Both the position numbers and the translations under genes were made by a program. Below, piece by piece: positions 8,685-16,848 of a stretch of DNA of 36,474 nucleotides (positions are counted from its first letter, which is position 1; the number at the start of each line of letters is the position of its first letter). Source of the DNA: Oribacterium sp. (lineage in GTDB: Bacteria > Bacillota_A > Clostridia > Lachnospirales > Lachnospiraceae); NCBI GenBank assembly GCA_017940955.1, contig JAGAXP010000087.1:1-36474 (forward strand), given 5' to 3'. The notes beneath the pieces were generated by a model. The model made no database searches. It saw only the letters and a list, made by a program, of their open reading frames with translations, and had not been told where the DNA came from.

Positions 8685-10192
8685 GGTTTGCCTCCACCTG
8701 TATCAACTGCCATTGATCCTTCAGATGCATCTTTATAATTATCACCGGATTGCATAGCTTCCAATTTATTGCTGAGCACGGTAAAGAATCCTTTTTCTTC
8801 TGTACGTATAAGGTTTTGCCTTGAAAGAAGAAAATAAGGAAGTTTTCTGGAGTACCAGTTAAGTCTTGTAATTATATAAAAATAGAATACGATAACACCT
8901 GCAAAAAAGCCCATTCCGTAAAACTGCTCATTGCCATATAAGATCTGCCATGTGTTAACCGCAACACTTATACCTGCAAAAAGTAATGAGCCTATAAATG
9001 CTCCGGTATAATCATCAAAATACAGTTCGATAAGATGAACAGAATTTGCTACGGCATAAACTCCGTAACCCACGCACAGTATCTTATATATGGCAAGGGA
9101 CAGAGAACTGACTCCCGGGAATAAATACTCAACCAGAGGAGTGCCGACTACTATAAATATGATAGTGGTAAATACCTGTTTACTTGCAAGATAGGCAAGC
9201 TCACGGGAAAGAACTCTCAGCATGTCCTTTTCTGCCAGTTTGATATCTTTGATAGCGCCTTTATAAGCAAAAAGACCATAGTAGTTACTGTACTTAGGAT
9301 AGAAATTCACCTCCACGGAAACCACAAAGTTGATGGTGGATATAAGGATGGAAGCAAAGGCTATAAGAGCCGGAACCTCATATTCCAGAGCTCCGTAAAA
9401 CAGGCCTCTGTATTGAATCTTGAGAGGACCGAAATACATGACTAAAACATGACCGAGAAGCCCTACCTTCATAAGAAATCCCGAGGCAAGGAGTTCCGGA
9501 TATTTATCGATATATCTGATAAATGAGTAATAGCTTCCTGAACTTTTCGGAAAATAATCCAGCATCAGCATATACATTCTTGTTGCCAGTATTCCGTAGG
9601 CAACAGCTACAGAAAGTAAAAATCCTTCCATGCTTGCCATTCCGAGAACGATCAAAATCAGCGCCAGTAAAAAGCCTGACATAAGTGAGATGGTAAAGGA
9701 AATAACGATGGAACTGAAATCCTTCAGGGCTGTTATGAAGATCATTTCTGTCCAGACCACCATGAGTATCATGGCAAACCAAAGGCATAAAATCAGTTGC
9801 AGGAAATTTTCCACAGAAGCTATTAATATAGGTGTATATGTGATAAGACAGATAACCAGTTCTATGGATACGGCTCCGTAAAAGGAAGGCATAACCATTT
9901 CATTTTTGCCTTCATAAAGCCTGTCGGAAACATATCTTGTTACAACCATATCGAAGATGGAGGTTATAAAGAATGCAAACATCAGACTATAGGTCAGGGC
10001 ACAGTTTAAAATATGTCTTTTGTAATCGCTGAGCCCTATACTTTGTGATAGCATGGATATTCCGGAAAGGAAAATAATGCCCAGCAGCATAGGACCTATG
10101 GTTACTATACCTGAGTACCCGTAGGCCTTGCAAAGATTGAATATTCCTTTTTTACTGAAGAGTTTTTTTAAACTGAAGCCTATCCCTGCCAT
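8681..10192 (-). CDS. pelG: PelG-like exopolysaccharide transporter
   Basis: 503 residues, with about 12 hydrophobic segments and a soluble C-terminal tail of about 55 residues. The N-terminus MAGIGFSLKKLF matches the characteristic PelG opening, and the fold belongs to the MOP flippase superfamily. In Pel systems PelG moves the growing polysaccharide across the cytoplasmic membrane, working with the glycosyltransferase PelF, PelD and PelE. Here pelG overlaps the end of pelF by 13 nt, with GAGG about 10 nt before the ATG. There is no PelB or PelC, as expected when no outer membrane exists. Confidence 0.93.
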   Translation of the reverse strand: MAGIGFSLKKLFSKKGIFNLCKAYGYSGIVTIGPMLLGIIFLSGISMLSQSIGLSDYKRHILNCALTYSLMFAFFITSIFDMVVTRYVSDRLYEGKNEMVMPSFYGAVSIELVICLITYTPILIASVENFLQLILCLWFAMILMVVWTEMIFITALKDFSSIVISFTISLMSGFLLALILIVLGMASMEGFLLSVAVAYGILATRMYMLMLDYFPKSSGSYYSFIRYIDKYPELLASGFLMKVGLLGHVLVMYFGPLKIQYRGLFYGALEYEVPALIAFASILISTINFVVSVEVNFYPKYSNYYGLFAYKGAIKDIKLAEKDMLRVLSRELAYLASKQVFTTIIFIVVGTPLVEYLFPGVSSLSLAIYKILCVGYGVYAVANSVHLIELYFDDYTGAFIGSLLFAGISVAVNTWQILYGNEQFYGMGFFAGVIVFYFYIITRLNWYSRKLPYFLLSRQNLIRTEEKGFFTVLSNKLEAMQSGDNYKDASEGSMAVDTGGGKP

Positions 10193-11592
10193 CTTTTAAA
10201 TACCTCATCGTAAACACTCTGATATTTCCTTATCATATCGTCATGGAGAAAAAACCTTGCAACTCTGTTTCTTCCTGCTATTCCCATCTGATAACGGGCT
10301 TCAGGTTTCAAACACATTTGGATAAGAGCATTTGTCAGCTCCGGAATATCCATGGGAGGAACGCAGATTCCCGCCGGTCCGAAATTGTCCTCAGGAGATC
10401 CTGCCAGAAGCTCCTTGCAGCTGCCAACATCCGTTGTGACACAGGGTCTTCCTGCCGCGAAGGATTCAAGTACCGAAAGCGGCATACCTTCTGAGACACT
10501 TGACAATATCGTGAAGTCAAAATCTCCCAGGTGTTTTACGACATTGATGGGTCCCATGAAATACACGTCATCAACCTCCAGAAGATCCACCAGGTCGTAA
10601 CATTCCTTTGCATATTGCTTGTCATCCTCAGGACCTGCAATAAAAAGTCTTGCATTGGGTACTCGCTCTTTGCATCCGGCAAAGGCATATATCATGGTCT
10701 TAACATCCTTTATCGGGGCAATACGGAGAACGGCTCCCATATCGATATGCTCCGAGGGCTGCTTCATGGGAATGTCTTTAAATCTTTCATAATGTATTCC
10801 GTTTCCTATAAATACACATTTATCCGGGTCACAGCCCATCTCTATCTGTATCTTTCTTGCGTCCGAGTAGAGACTTGTGACCATTGAAGCCTTATCATAG
10901 GCACATTCCGAAAGCATGTAAAAAAACCTTACCCAGAGCTTTTTAAAAGCAGGAATAACCCACTTGGCACGTATGATCTCCTCTTCCCGTTCTCTTGTAT
11001 AGATACCATGCTCTGTTATCAGATAAGGAACTTTAAACTTATAGCTTCCAAGCCTTGCCAGAAGTCCTCCGTAGCCTGTGGCTATGGAATGGAAAAGGTC
11101 GGCTCTCGGGACTTTCATACTGAGAAGATACAGTACCGGAAGGAACATGGATCTTACAGTATGGAAGAAATCAGAAAAAGCCGTATAGGGATATTCATCT
11201 TCGCAAAGATTTATAAGAATATCCAGAAACTCTTCACTCATAAGGAAAGAAATTGGATCGATCCTGTCCTGGGAATACATCTTTAACAGTTGATCCCAGT
11301 CGGGAGAATCGCAGTTGACAAAATCGCGAAGTGCCTTTATCTCCCTTTGTGAGAACTTATATTTTTTAGGAATACCTTTTTGGGTCAGAGCGTCATTTAA
11401 AAATACCTCATGTATTTCTACTACGTTTTCAGGTAATGTGTATTTATATTTTCCTTTCATGGAGGAATCCGCACCTATGGCCCATATGACAAATTCATGC
11501 TGGGGCATGGCAGACATATACTGGTGTATCCAGGTAGATACACCTCCTGTAACATATGGATAACATCCTTCCAGGATCACACAGATTCTCAC
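10180..11592 (-). CDS. pelF: PelF-like GT4 glycosyltransferase
   Basis: 470 residues, the usual PelF length. The N-terminus ILEGCYPYVTGGVSTWIHQ carries the GGVS acceptor-side motif of PelF, and E368/E376 in SEGMPLSVLES form the EX7E nucleotide-sugar motif of retaining GT4 enzymes. It should be cytoplasmic and polymerise the Pel backbone from UDP-HexNAc. The gene begins with GTG; GAGGTGG lies just upstream. It follows the DUF2194 gene after a 59-nt gap containing a stem-loop and overlaps pelG at its end. Confidence 0.93.
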   Translation of the reverse strand: MRICVILEGCYPYVTGGVSTWIHQYMSAMPQHEFVIWAIGADSSMKGKYKYTLPENVVEIHEVFLNDALTQKGIPKKYKFSQREIKALRDFVNCDSPDWDQLLKMYSQDRIDPISFLMSEEFLDILINLCEDEYPYTAFSDFFHTVRSMFLPVLYLLSMKVPRADLFHSIATGYGGLLARLGSYKFKVPYLITEHGIYTREREEEIIRAKWVIPAFKKLWVRFFYMLSECAYDKASMVTSLYSDARKIQIEMGCDPDKCVFIGNGIHYERFKDIPMKQPSEHIDMGAVLRIAPIKDVKTMIYAFAGCKERVPNARLFIAGPEDDKQYAKECYDLVDLLEVDDVYFMGPINVVKHLGDFDFTILSSVSEGMPLSVLESFAAGRPCVTTDVGSCKELLAGSPEDNFGPAGICVPPMDIPELTNALIQMCLKPEARYQMGIAGRNRVARFFLHDDMIRKYQSVYDEVFKRWQG

Positions 11593-11624
11593 GTTCCACC
11601 TCTGTTTAAAACATAAGTCCTATT

Positions 11625-11648
11625 ATCAGGTCCCCCTGTGGGGCTGAT
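11625..11648 (-). promoter_or_regulatory. Stem-loop between the DUF2194 gene and pelF
   Basis: ATCAG and CTGAT enclose CCCC and GGGG around a 4-nt loop, with a 2-nt bulge, three bases after the DUF2194 stop codon. No U-run follows on the minus strand, so it is not a standard terminator. It may stabilise or process the mRNA at the only sizeable gap inside the Pel core. Confidence 0.5.
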
Positions 11649-11651
11649 GAT

Positions 11652-13547
11652 TTATGAAGTCAGTTTTATATCAACCTTGTCTCCCGTGCATTCCACAAGA
11701 TACAGATTTTCAGCTACCTTCGTATAGTTTCCATGAACTATTGAATGTATGCTTTTTCCGTTATTGATCCTTACAAGCATCCATGCTTCATCGTAGAAGC
11801 TGCTGAAGCTGAGGTTAATGTCAGTGCCTGTGTATTCACGGTCGACCTTTATAAGATCATAACGCTCTATGGCACCGGCGAGTTCCGTGCCGGTAAGGTT
11901 TCTTATGGCAGGACAGCATCTGTAAAGCCATCCAAAATACTCAAGCAGATTATCATGAAGCTTTGACCATCCGAGTTTCGCACCTCTGTCTTCATCAAGC
12001 ACATCATCCGGGTGATGAAAATGTGTATTGACAAGATGGAAATTAAGTTCGGAAAGAGCTGCTATCTTCATGTAATCATCGATGATACATCCGGAAGTTA
12101 CTCGCGGAGCATTTATAATTCCATCTTCAGAGATATCAAATTCCTGTTCGAAACACATTTCTCCCGGGAAATAAATCGAAGCAATGCATCGGGTAGAGGT
12201 ATCCTCACTTAATATTTGGCGACCTTCTTCAGATAGAATGTTTGAAGGAGGTACATAGACATTCAGTTCCTCATTAGGAAACAATTTATGTGTAAAGTCG
12301 AACACCTCATAAAGAGATCTTTTGATAGCATCCGTTGATGACCAAGGTACATAACTGTCATACTTATCCTGATAATCAAAGTTTTCGAGAACCAGAGGCA
12401 TATGGTTATATCCGTGGATTCCTATCTCTCCACCTTCATCCAGAAGCATGTTTCCGTAATATAAAAACTGTGTGGTTTCATAATTTCTCGGAAAGTCACC
12501 ACTTACAACATCTGAGTAATCCTCTATTACAAGTCCTGTATAGTCGATACCGTATTGCTTAGCCATCTTGTATAAGTCGTTCCACCATATCTGCATATAA
12601 AAATCTGCAACAGGGATATTGTAATCCCTTTTGATATAGGTGTTGTCTCCCTCAGGGACAGGTGATGGGAAATCATCTATATAAAATGAGGCTCCGTTAA
12701 TGACCGGATATGCACAGTAATCTCCAAGCAGGCTGAAGGCTGAACTGTGTATTCCTCTGTAGGCTTTTTCCAGGTATCCGAAATTATCTACAACTACAGA
12801 GCCTTTTCCGCATTGTCTTCTCCAAATAAGAGGTGTAGGGTAATTCCCGCTTGTTTCAAGGTAAACAGTACAATCGTCTTCCAGGGTATAGCTTAGTGAA
12901 GAGTCATAAGCATCAGTTACAGGAAAATCATGGTCTGTTCCGCCAATCATAAAATCATTGGTAAAATGAAGGCATTCCACTACTACCGAGGATTCACCGC
13001 AGGCCTTGATACCCAAGGTGTTAAACAGGCTTTCGTAGCTTCCCGAATAGGAAGGAGGATAAGCTATCATCAAATTACCGCCTTCATTTACCCAGTTTCG
13101 TATTCCCAGTATTTCATCGGAGAGTTTGGCATATTCAGTAATGGAAATTATGAGCTTGTCATAAGATGCCAGATTACCATGACTAAAAGCTTTTGCATCG
13201 CAAACGTCATAAGGTATTTTCATCTGATTTAGCAAAGGAATCCAGATATCTTTGGAATCATTGCTTTGATCATCGCCCTCTTCAAAGATCACAAGAACTC
13301 TTCCATCCCCGGTAGCTTTAACTACACCTTCGTTATTCTCTGTGGTCTTGATCCGTGACAGCTCCTCTTTAGACATTATGCTGAGTCTGTCAGGCCTTAT
13401 ACTGTACTGGATGTTCATCTGGAGAAGTACAAGCGCAGCCATGGCAAGGCAAAATACGGCTCCTATGATGTAGAGACCATCGAAGCCGGCTTTGGCAAGT
13501 ATAGTATTCCTTCTTTTATGTCTGTGGTTGATATTCTCGTTATCCAT
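11652..13547 (-). CDS. Membrane-anchored DUF2194 polysaccharide deacetylase-like protein
   Basis: 631 residues. A basic N-terminus and one membrane helix (about 26-44) leave the rest outside. Residues about 80-280 look like a flavodoxin/amidotransferase-type fold (VLVIFEEGDD, WVNEGGNLMIAYPP). Residues about 285-560 resemble a carbohydrate esterase 4 type deacetylase: D291-D292 in FYIDDFPSP, H378 and H382 in EIGIHGYNHMP as the metal-binding pair, and NTHFHHPDD near 508-515. The family is DUF2194. In Pel systems PelA deacetylates the polymer; this protein sits where a PelA deacetylase would be, so I infer that role. No PelA hydrolase domain is visible. It begins 3 nt after the PelE stop with only a weak Shine-Dalgarno. 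Confidence 0.85.
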   Translation of the reverse strand: MDNENINHRHKRRNTILAKAGFDGLYIIGAVFCLAMAALVLLQMNIQYSIRPDRLSIMSKEELSRIKTTENNEGVVKATGDGRVLVIFEEGDDQSNDSKDIWIPLLNQMKIPYDVCDAKAFSHGNLASYDKLIISITEYAKLSDEILGIRNWVNEGGNLMIAYPPSYSGSYESLFNTLGIKACGESSVVVECLHFTNDFMIGGTDHDFPVTDAYDSSLSYTLEDDCTVYLETSGNYPTPLIWRRQCGKGSVVVDNFGYLEKAYRGIHSSAFSLLGDYCAYPVINGASFYIDDFPSPVPEGDNTYIKRDYNIPVADFYMQIWWNDLYKMAKQYGIDYTGLVIEDYSDVVSGDFPRNYETTQFLYYGNMLLDEGGEIGIHGYNHMPLVLENFDYQDKYDSYVPWSSTDAIKRSLYEVFDFTHKLFPNEELNVYVPPSNILSEEGRQILSEDTSTRCIASIYFPGEMCFEQEFDISEDGIINAPRVTSGCIIDDYMKIAALSELNFHLVNTHFHHPDDVLDEDRGAKLGWSKLHDNLLEYFGWLYRCCPAIRNLTGTELAGAIERYDLIKVDREYTGTDINLSFSSFYDEAWMLVRINNGKSIHSIVHGNYTKVAENLYLVECTGDKVDIKLTS

Positions 13548-13549
13548 TT

Positions 13550-14587
13550 TTAACAGGCCTTCTCATCCCAGAAATCCATCAGATCTCTGAGTTCTTCCGG
13601 AATGTATTCAACGTTCTTTTTTATCTGACTTATTATGTCATTGATAAGAGTTCTGTTCTTTTTCAATATGGCCCAGTGAAGTAAATAGATGTAGATTCCT
13701 TCTCTTTCAGGCCATCGTTTGGTCATATAGTCAATGTCTTCATATAAAGCCTTAAGATCCTGTAACTGAAAATCTGCATTAGCTTTCTTGTTTATGAGTG
13801 ACCATCGGCCCTTGACATTATCCTTCATAAGCTCATCTGCGATAAGATCGGAGTATTTTCTCAGATTATTCCTCAGTCTTTCACCGCTTAGAAGTCCGCT
13901 TTTAATGTATTTTTCAAGCAGATTCATGTATTCCAGATTCAGCTTCCGGTCATCCGGATACAAGGCCTTTTTGTTTAAAAGGTCGTTCAATTTAAGGTCA
14001 AAATCCTTTTGTATTTCGGTAAGCGCCGTTGCCGCATAGTGTACTACCTCAGTGTCACCGTTTGATTTTGCATAGAAAAGCTGTTGTACAAAATCAGTCG
14101 GATTTGAGTAAAGGAGATCGATCATAAGGGCTCTCTTGGTTTTTGTGTCATTTATGGCAAGAGCTTCAGAAAGCGGAACAACATTTCCGGCTGCACTATC
14201 ATCACTTATAACGATGCTCTTTTTAATATCACTGATCACATCCATCATTGTGTCGCCGCCGGAGGAACGGGTATCATCTCCGGCAGCTTCGGACCCGGTG
14301 GTATCCTCTTCGTCATCGTCAGAATCTTCAAATTTCATTTTGGATGAAGCGTTCAGTACTTTTGCCTCGTCATCAGGCTTTACTTCCAGATCTATATCAA
14401 TGGCAGTTCTGTCACTTCGTATATCGGAAGATTTTTTGGACAGCATGAAGACAAGTCCGAATATGGGAATAAATACAGCTATAAAAAGGTTAACGTAGCT
14501 GTGGCGGAGTTTTTTCAGCTTCATAAGGATAAACAGAGCTATGCAGATGATGTAATGAAGTGTGAATAAAATCATTAAAAGGATCAT
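13550..14587 (-). CDS. pelE: PelE-like membrane protein with helical-repeat domain
   Basis: 345 residues. Two N-terminal membrane helices (about 2-22 and 29-49) are followed by a long acidic, low-complexity linker (about 70-120, runs of Asp/Glu/Ser) and a cytoplasmic all-helical region (about 135-345) resembling TPR repeats. VVPLSEALAIND followed by KRALMIDLL is a segment I associate with Gram-positive PelE. In Pel systems PelE binds PelD in the inner-membrane complex. The ATG lies 2 nt after the PelD stop, with AAGGAG embedded in the last PelD codons, so the two are probably co-translated. Confidence 0.85.
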   Translation of the reverse strand: MILLMILFTLHYIICIALFILMKLKKLRHSYVNLFIAVFIPIFGLVFMLSKKSSDIRSDRTAIDIDLEVKPDDEAKVLNASSKMKFEDSDDDEEDTTGSEAAGDDTRSSGGDTMMDVISDIKKSIVISDDSAAGNVVPLSEALAINDTKTKRALMIDLLYSNPTDFVQQLFYAKSNGDTEVVHYAATALTEIQKDFDLKLNDLLNKKALYPDDRKLNLEYMNLLEKYIKSGLLSGERLRNNLRKYSDLIADELMKDNVKGRWSLINKKANADFQLQDLKALYEDIDYMTKRWPEREGIYIYLLHWAILKKNRTLINDIISQIKKNVEYIPEELRDLMDFWDEKAC

Positions 14588-14589
14588 GA

Positions 14590-16773
14590 TTACACTCCTT
14601 CCACAACGGAAAACTCGATGCCATTATCCCTGAGACGCTGATCGATGATTCTGAATACTTGGGCATCGATCTGTCTGAGCAGCAGATAATATTTTCCATC
14701 CTCTCCTATTCCCAGGGAATCCGTATGACGTATGAGATGTCCCAGCTTTTTATCGGTTTCGACAATGTTAAAAGAATGCAGTTTCAAAAGCACATGACTT
14801 GCGATGCCCTTATCTGCCATATTCCTTTGAGCTTTAAGCTCGGATATGAAAAACTCCGGCTTGAGGATTCCGGTATTTTCGAAGTATTTGTTTTCTTCCA
14901 AAACTGTCTGGTATCTCAGTGCTCTTATAAAAGCGAACCTTATGAGGTGGCAGATGATGGTGAAAAGGTTCATGTAGTAAAGACTCATCTGCATTTGTGA
15001 TGCCTTATAAATACAGATCATGATACGGACTTTTCCCTCATCCAGAATTCCGTAAGCATAGGCAGGAAGATCCTCTTTAAAATTAATATTCTTCCAGGTC
15101 TCACGGTTTTTGATCACCTCATATACTTCACTTATCTGTTCAATGTACAGAGATTTAGGCTGATAAGTCAGAAGCTCTCTTGAGCATGCCACCAGTCTTC
15201 CGAATCTCTGGTATTTGTCCAGGGTATATATGGCTATAGTATGGTTATCCAGGATATTTTCCAGTGTTTCAATGCTGTTCATAAAGATCTTTTCAGGCAC
15301 TGAGCTGTCCAGACTGTGGACCGCTTCAAATATCTTTCCGAAACTGTCCTGATAACCGAGAATCTGACGCTTATACTCTTCCTTGTTGTTTATAACGGAC
15401 ATATAAACATCATTCAGGAAGGCATATTTGTTATGTAACGAAATTGCTTCATCCTCCGCAAATTTCAGCTTCTGATCCTTTGCACTTACAAGATAGCCTG
15501 TGATGGCTCCGGTCATAAGGTAGATGGCAAAGGGAAGCCAGTAGTCCATATTGTAAAACAGCATTTTGATCGTGATTCCTGCCTGGGAATAAGAGTGTAT
15601 CAATGAAAAACACATCAGAAGTCCGGCAAGCATTCCCGGTATCATTCCGTAGGTAACACCCAGTATGACAACAAAGAACAGTCTCAGATCCACATATTTA
15701 AAAAGTGTATTATCCGAGGTGTAGGGTAAAAGCAGCTGGACGATGACAAACAGAACCAGAGTTTCGGCAACTGCCAATGCTATCTGTGGGAGCCTTGGTA
15801 TCCTTTCCAGAAGCTTTTCAATGAAATTTACTTCTTTATTAAGACCCTGTTTGTATATCTTATAGAAGTCATTCAGGTTTTCGACAATATTATCCAAAGG
15901 TATGAAACCATACTCTTTTCTGATATTTTTGTTTTCGTTTTTCTCATCAAGCTCCAAAACGCACGGGTTTCCTTCGGAAAAGCTTGCCTGTGTTGAAGGT
16001 TCACATTTTTTCAGTAATTCTGCAAATGATTGATAAGTAAGTCCTGAATCCGAGGTTAAAGTGTAGGTTCCGGCATCATCCAGGGTTTCCTCGGTTATAA
16101 ACATCAAAAGCTCTGTAAGATCCCGGACAGAAAGAAAATCAATCTTACCGGAGGCATCATAAGGAAAAACTATAGGTTCGATTTCTTCCATCCTGCTGAA
16201 GATACTGCCCAGATAGTTTTTTGTATTATTATATTTGCTGTACAGGTAGGGAGCTCTCAGGATTATGTATTTCAAATAGTTTTTTGTGGAGCTGTATCTG
16301 CAAAGGTTTTCAAGCTGACTGCATTCGAACCCGGTTTCAGACAGGTAAATCTTCACTTTGCCGCTGACGGTATCCTTGAAGTAGTAGTTAAGGCTGCTGA
16401 CAGAGGAGATAAAGATCAGCTTCTGAACTCCTATTTCAGAACAGTAATGTATGAGAGCTGACAGCTTCTTGTTTTCATCTCTGAGACCATCACATCCATC
16501 TGTATAGCCCGAAAAATACCATACTGTGTCCGGTGAAAAAGCCTGAAATATCTTTTTACAGTTGTCTGAGGAGAGATCCTCTTTGTAGGTTTTTATTCTT
16601 TTGGAATATTTAGCGGAAAGCTTAATCGTGGCTACATTATCAGAGTTGTCTGAAATGATGACAACTTTGTAATAATCCGCAATATGGTTAAGGGTTTTCG
16701 CTTCAAGACAATTGGTATTTCCTGCAATCATGATACAGGAAGTTGAGTCTTCTTTTGTTTTGATATATTTCAT
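14590..16773 (-). CDS. pelD: SDR-PelD fusion: epimerase-like domain, four TM helices, GAF and degenerate GGDEF domain
   Basis: 727 residues. Residues 1-310 are an extended SDR (NAD-dependent epimerase) domain: the active-site Tyr/Lys pair is present as Y160-SST-K164, SS at 123-124 precedes it, and the domain ends with the usual IDFLSVRDL segment. The Rossmann glycine motif is degenerate (IAGNTNCLEAK). Four membrane helices lie at about 331-430, then a short helix, a GAF-like domain (about 475-610) and a degenerate GGDEF domain (about 630-727). In the last, the I-site RHTD (682-685) is intact five residues before EDGKY, which replaces GGDEF, so it should bind c-di-GMP without making it. The SDR domain resembles PelX-type UDP-GlcNAc C4-epimerases. 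GGTGAG precedes the ATG. Confidence 0.92.
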   Translation of the reverse strand: MKYIKTKEDSTSCIMIAGNTNCLEAKTLNHIADYYKVVIISDNSDNVATIKLSAKYSKRIKTYKEDLSSDNCKKIFQAFSPDTVWYFSGYTDGCDGLRDENKKLSALIHYCSEIGVQKLIFISSVSSLNYYFKDTVSGKVKIYLSETGFECSQLENLCRYSSTKNYLKYIILRAPYLYSKYNNTKNYLGSIFSRMEEIEPIVFPYDASGKIDFLSVRDLTELLMFITEETLDDAGTYTLTSDSGLTYQSFAELLKKCEPSTQASFSEGNPCVLELDEKNENKNIRKEYGFIPLDNIVENLNDFYKIYKQGLNKEVNFIEKLLERIPRLPQIALAVAETLVLFVIVQLLLPYTSDNTLFKYVDLRLFFVVILGVTYGMIPGMLAGLLMCFSLIHSYSQAGITIKMLFYNMDYWLPFAIYLMTGAITGYLVSAKDQKLKFAEDEAISLHNKYAFLNDVYMSVINNKEEYKRQILGYQDSFGKIFEAVHSLDSSVPEKIFMNSIETLENILDNHTIAIYTLDKYQRFGRLVACSRELLTYQPKSLYIEQISEVYEVIKNRETWKNINFKEDLPAYAYGILDEGKVRIMICIYKASQMQMSLYYMNLFTIICHLIRFAFIRALRYQTVLEENKYFENTGILKPEFFISELKAQRNMADKGIASHVLLKLHSFNIVETDKKLGHLIRHTDSLGIGEDGKYYLLLRQIDAQVFRIIDQRLRDNGIEFSVVEGV

Positions 16774-16848
16774 GTACTCACCTTTTAGAGTGGCCGATAA
16801 GTTCGAACAGTGGATTTAAAGTGAAATACGTTACATGGTTTACGAATG

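Noticed and set aside
14136..14498. Plus-strand Ser-rich ORF antisense to pelE
   Set aside because: It is the mirror of the acidic Asp/Glu/Ser linker of PelE and has no features of its own.
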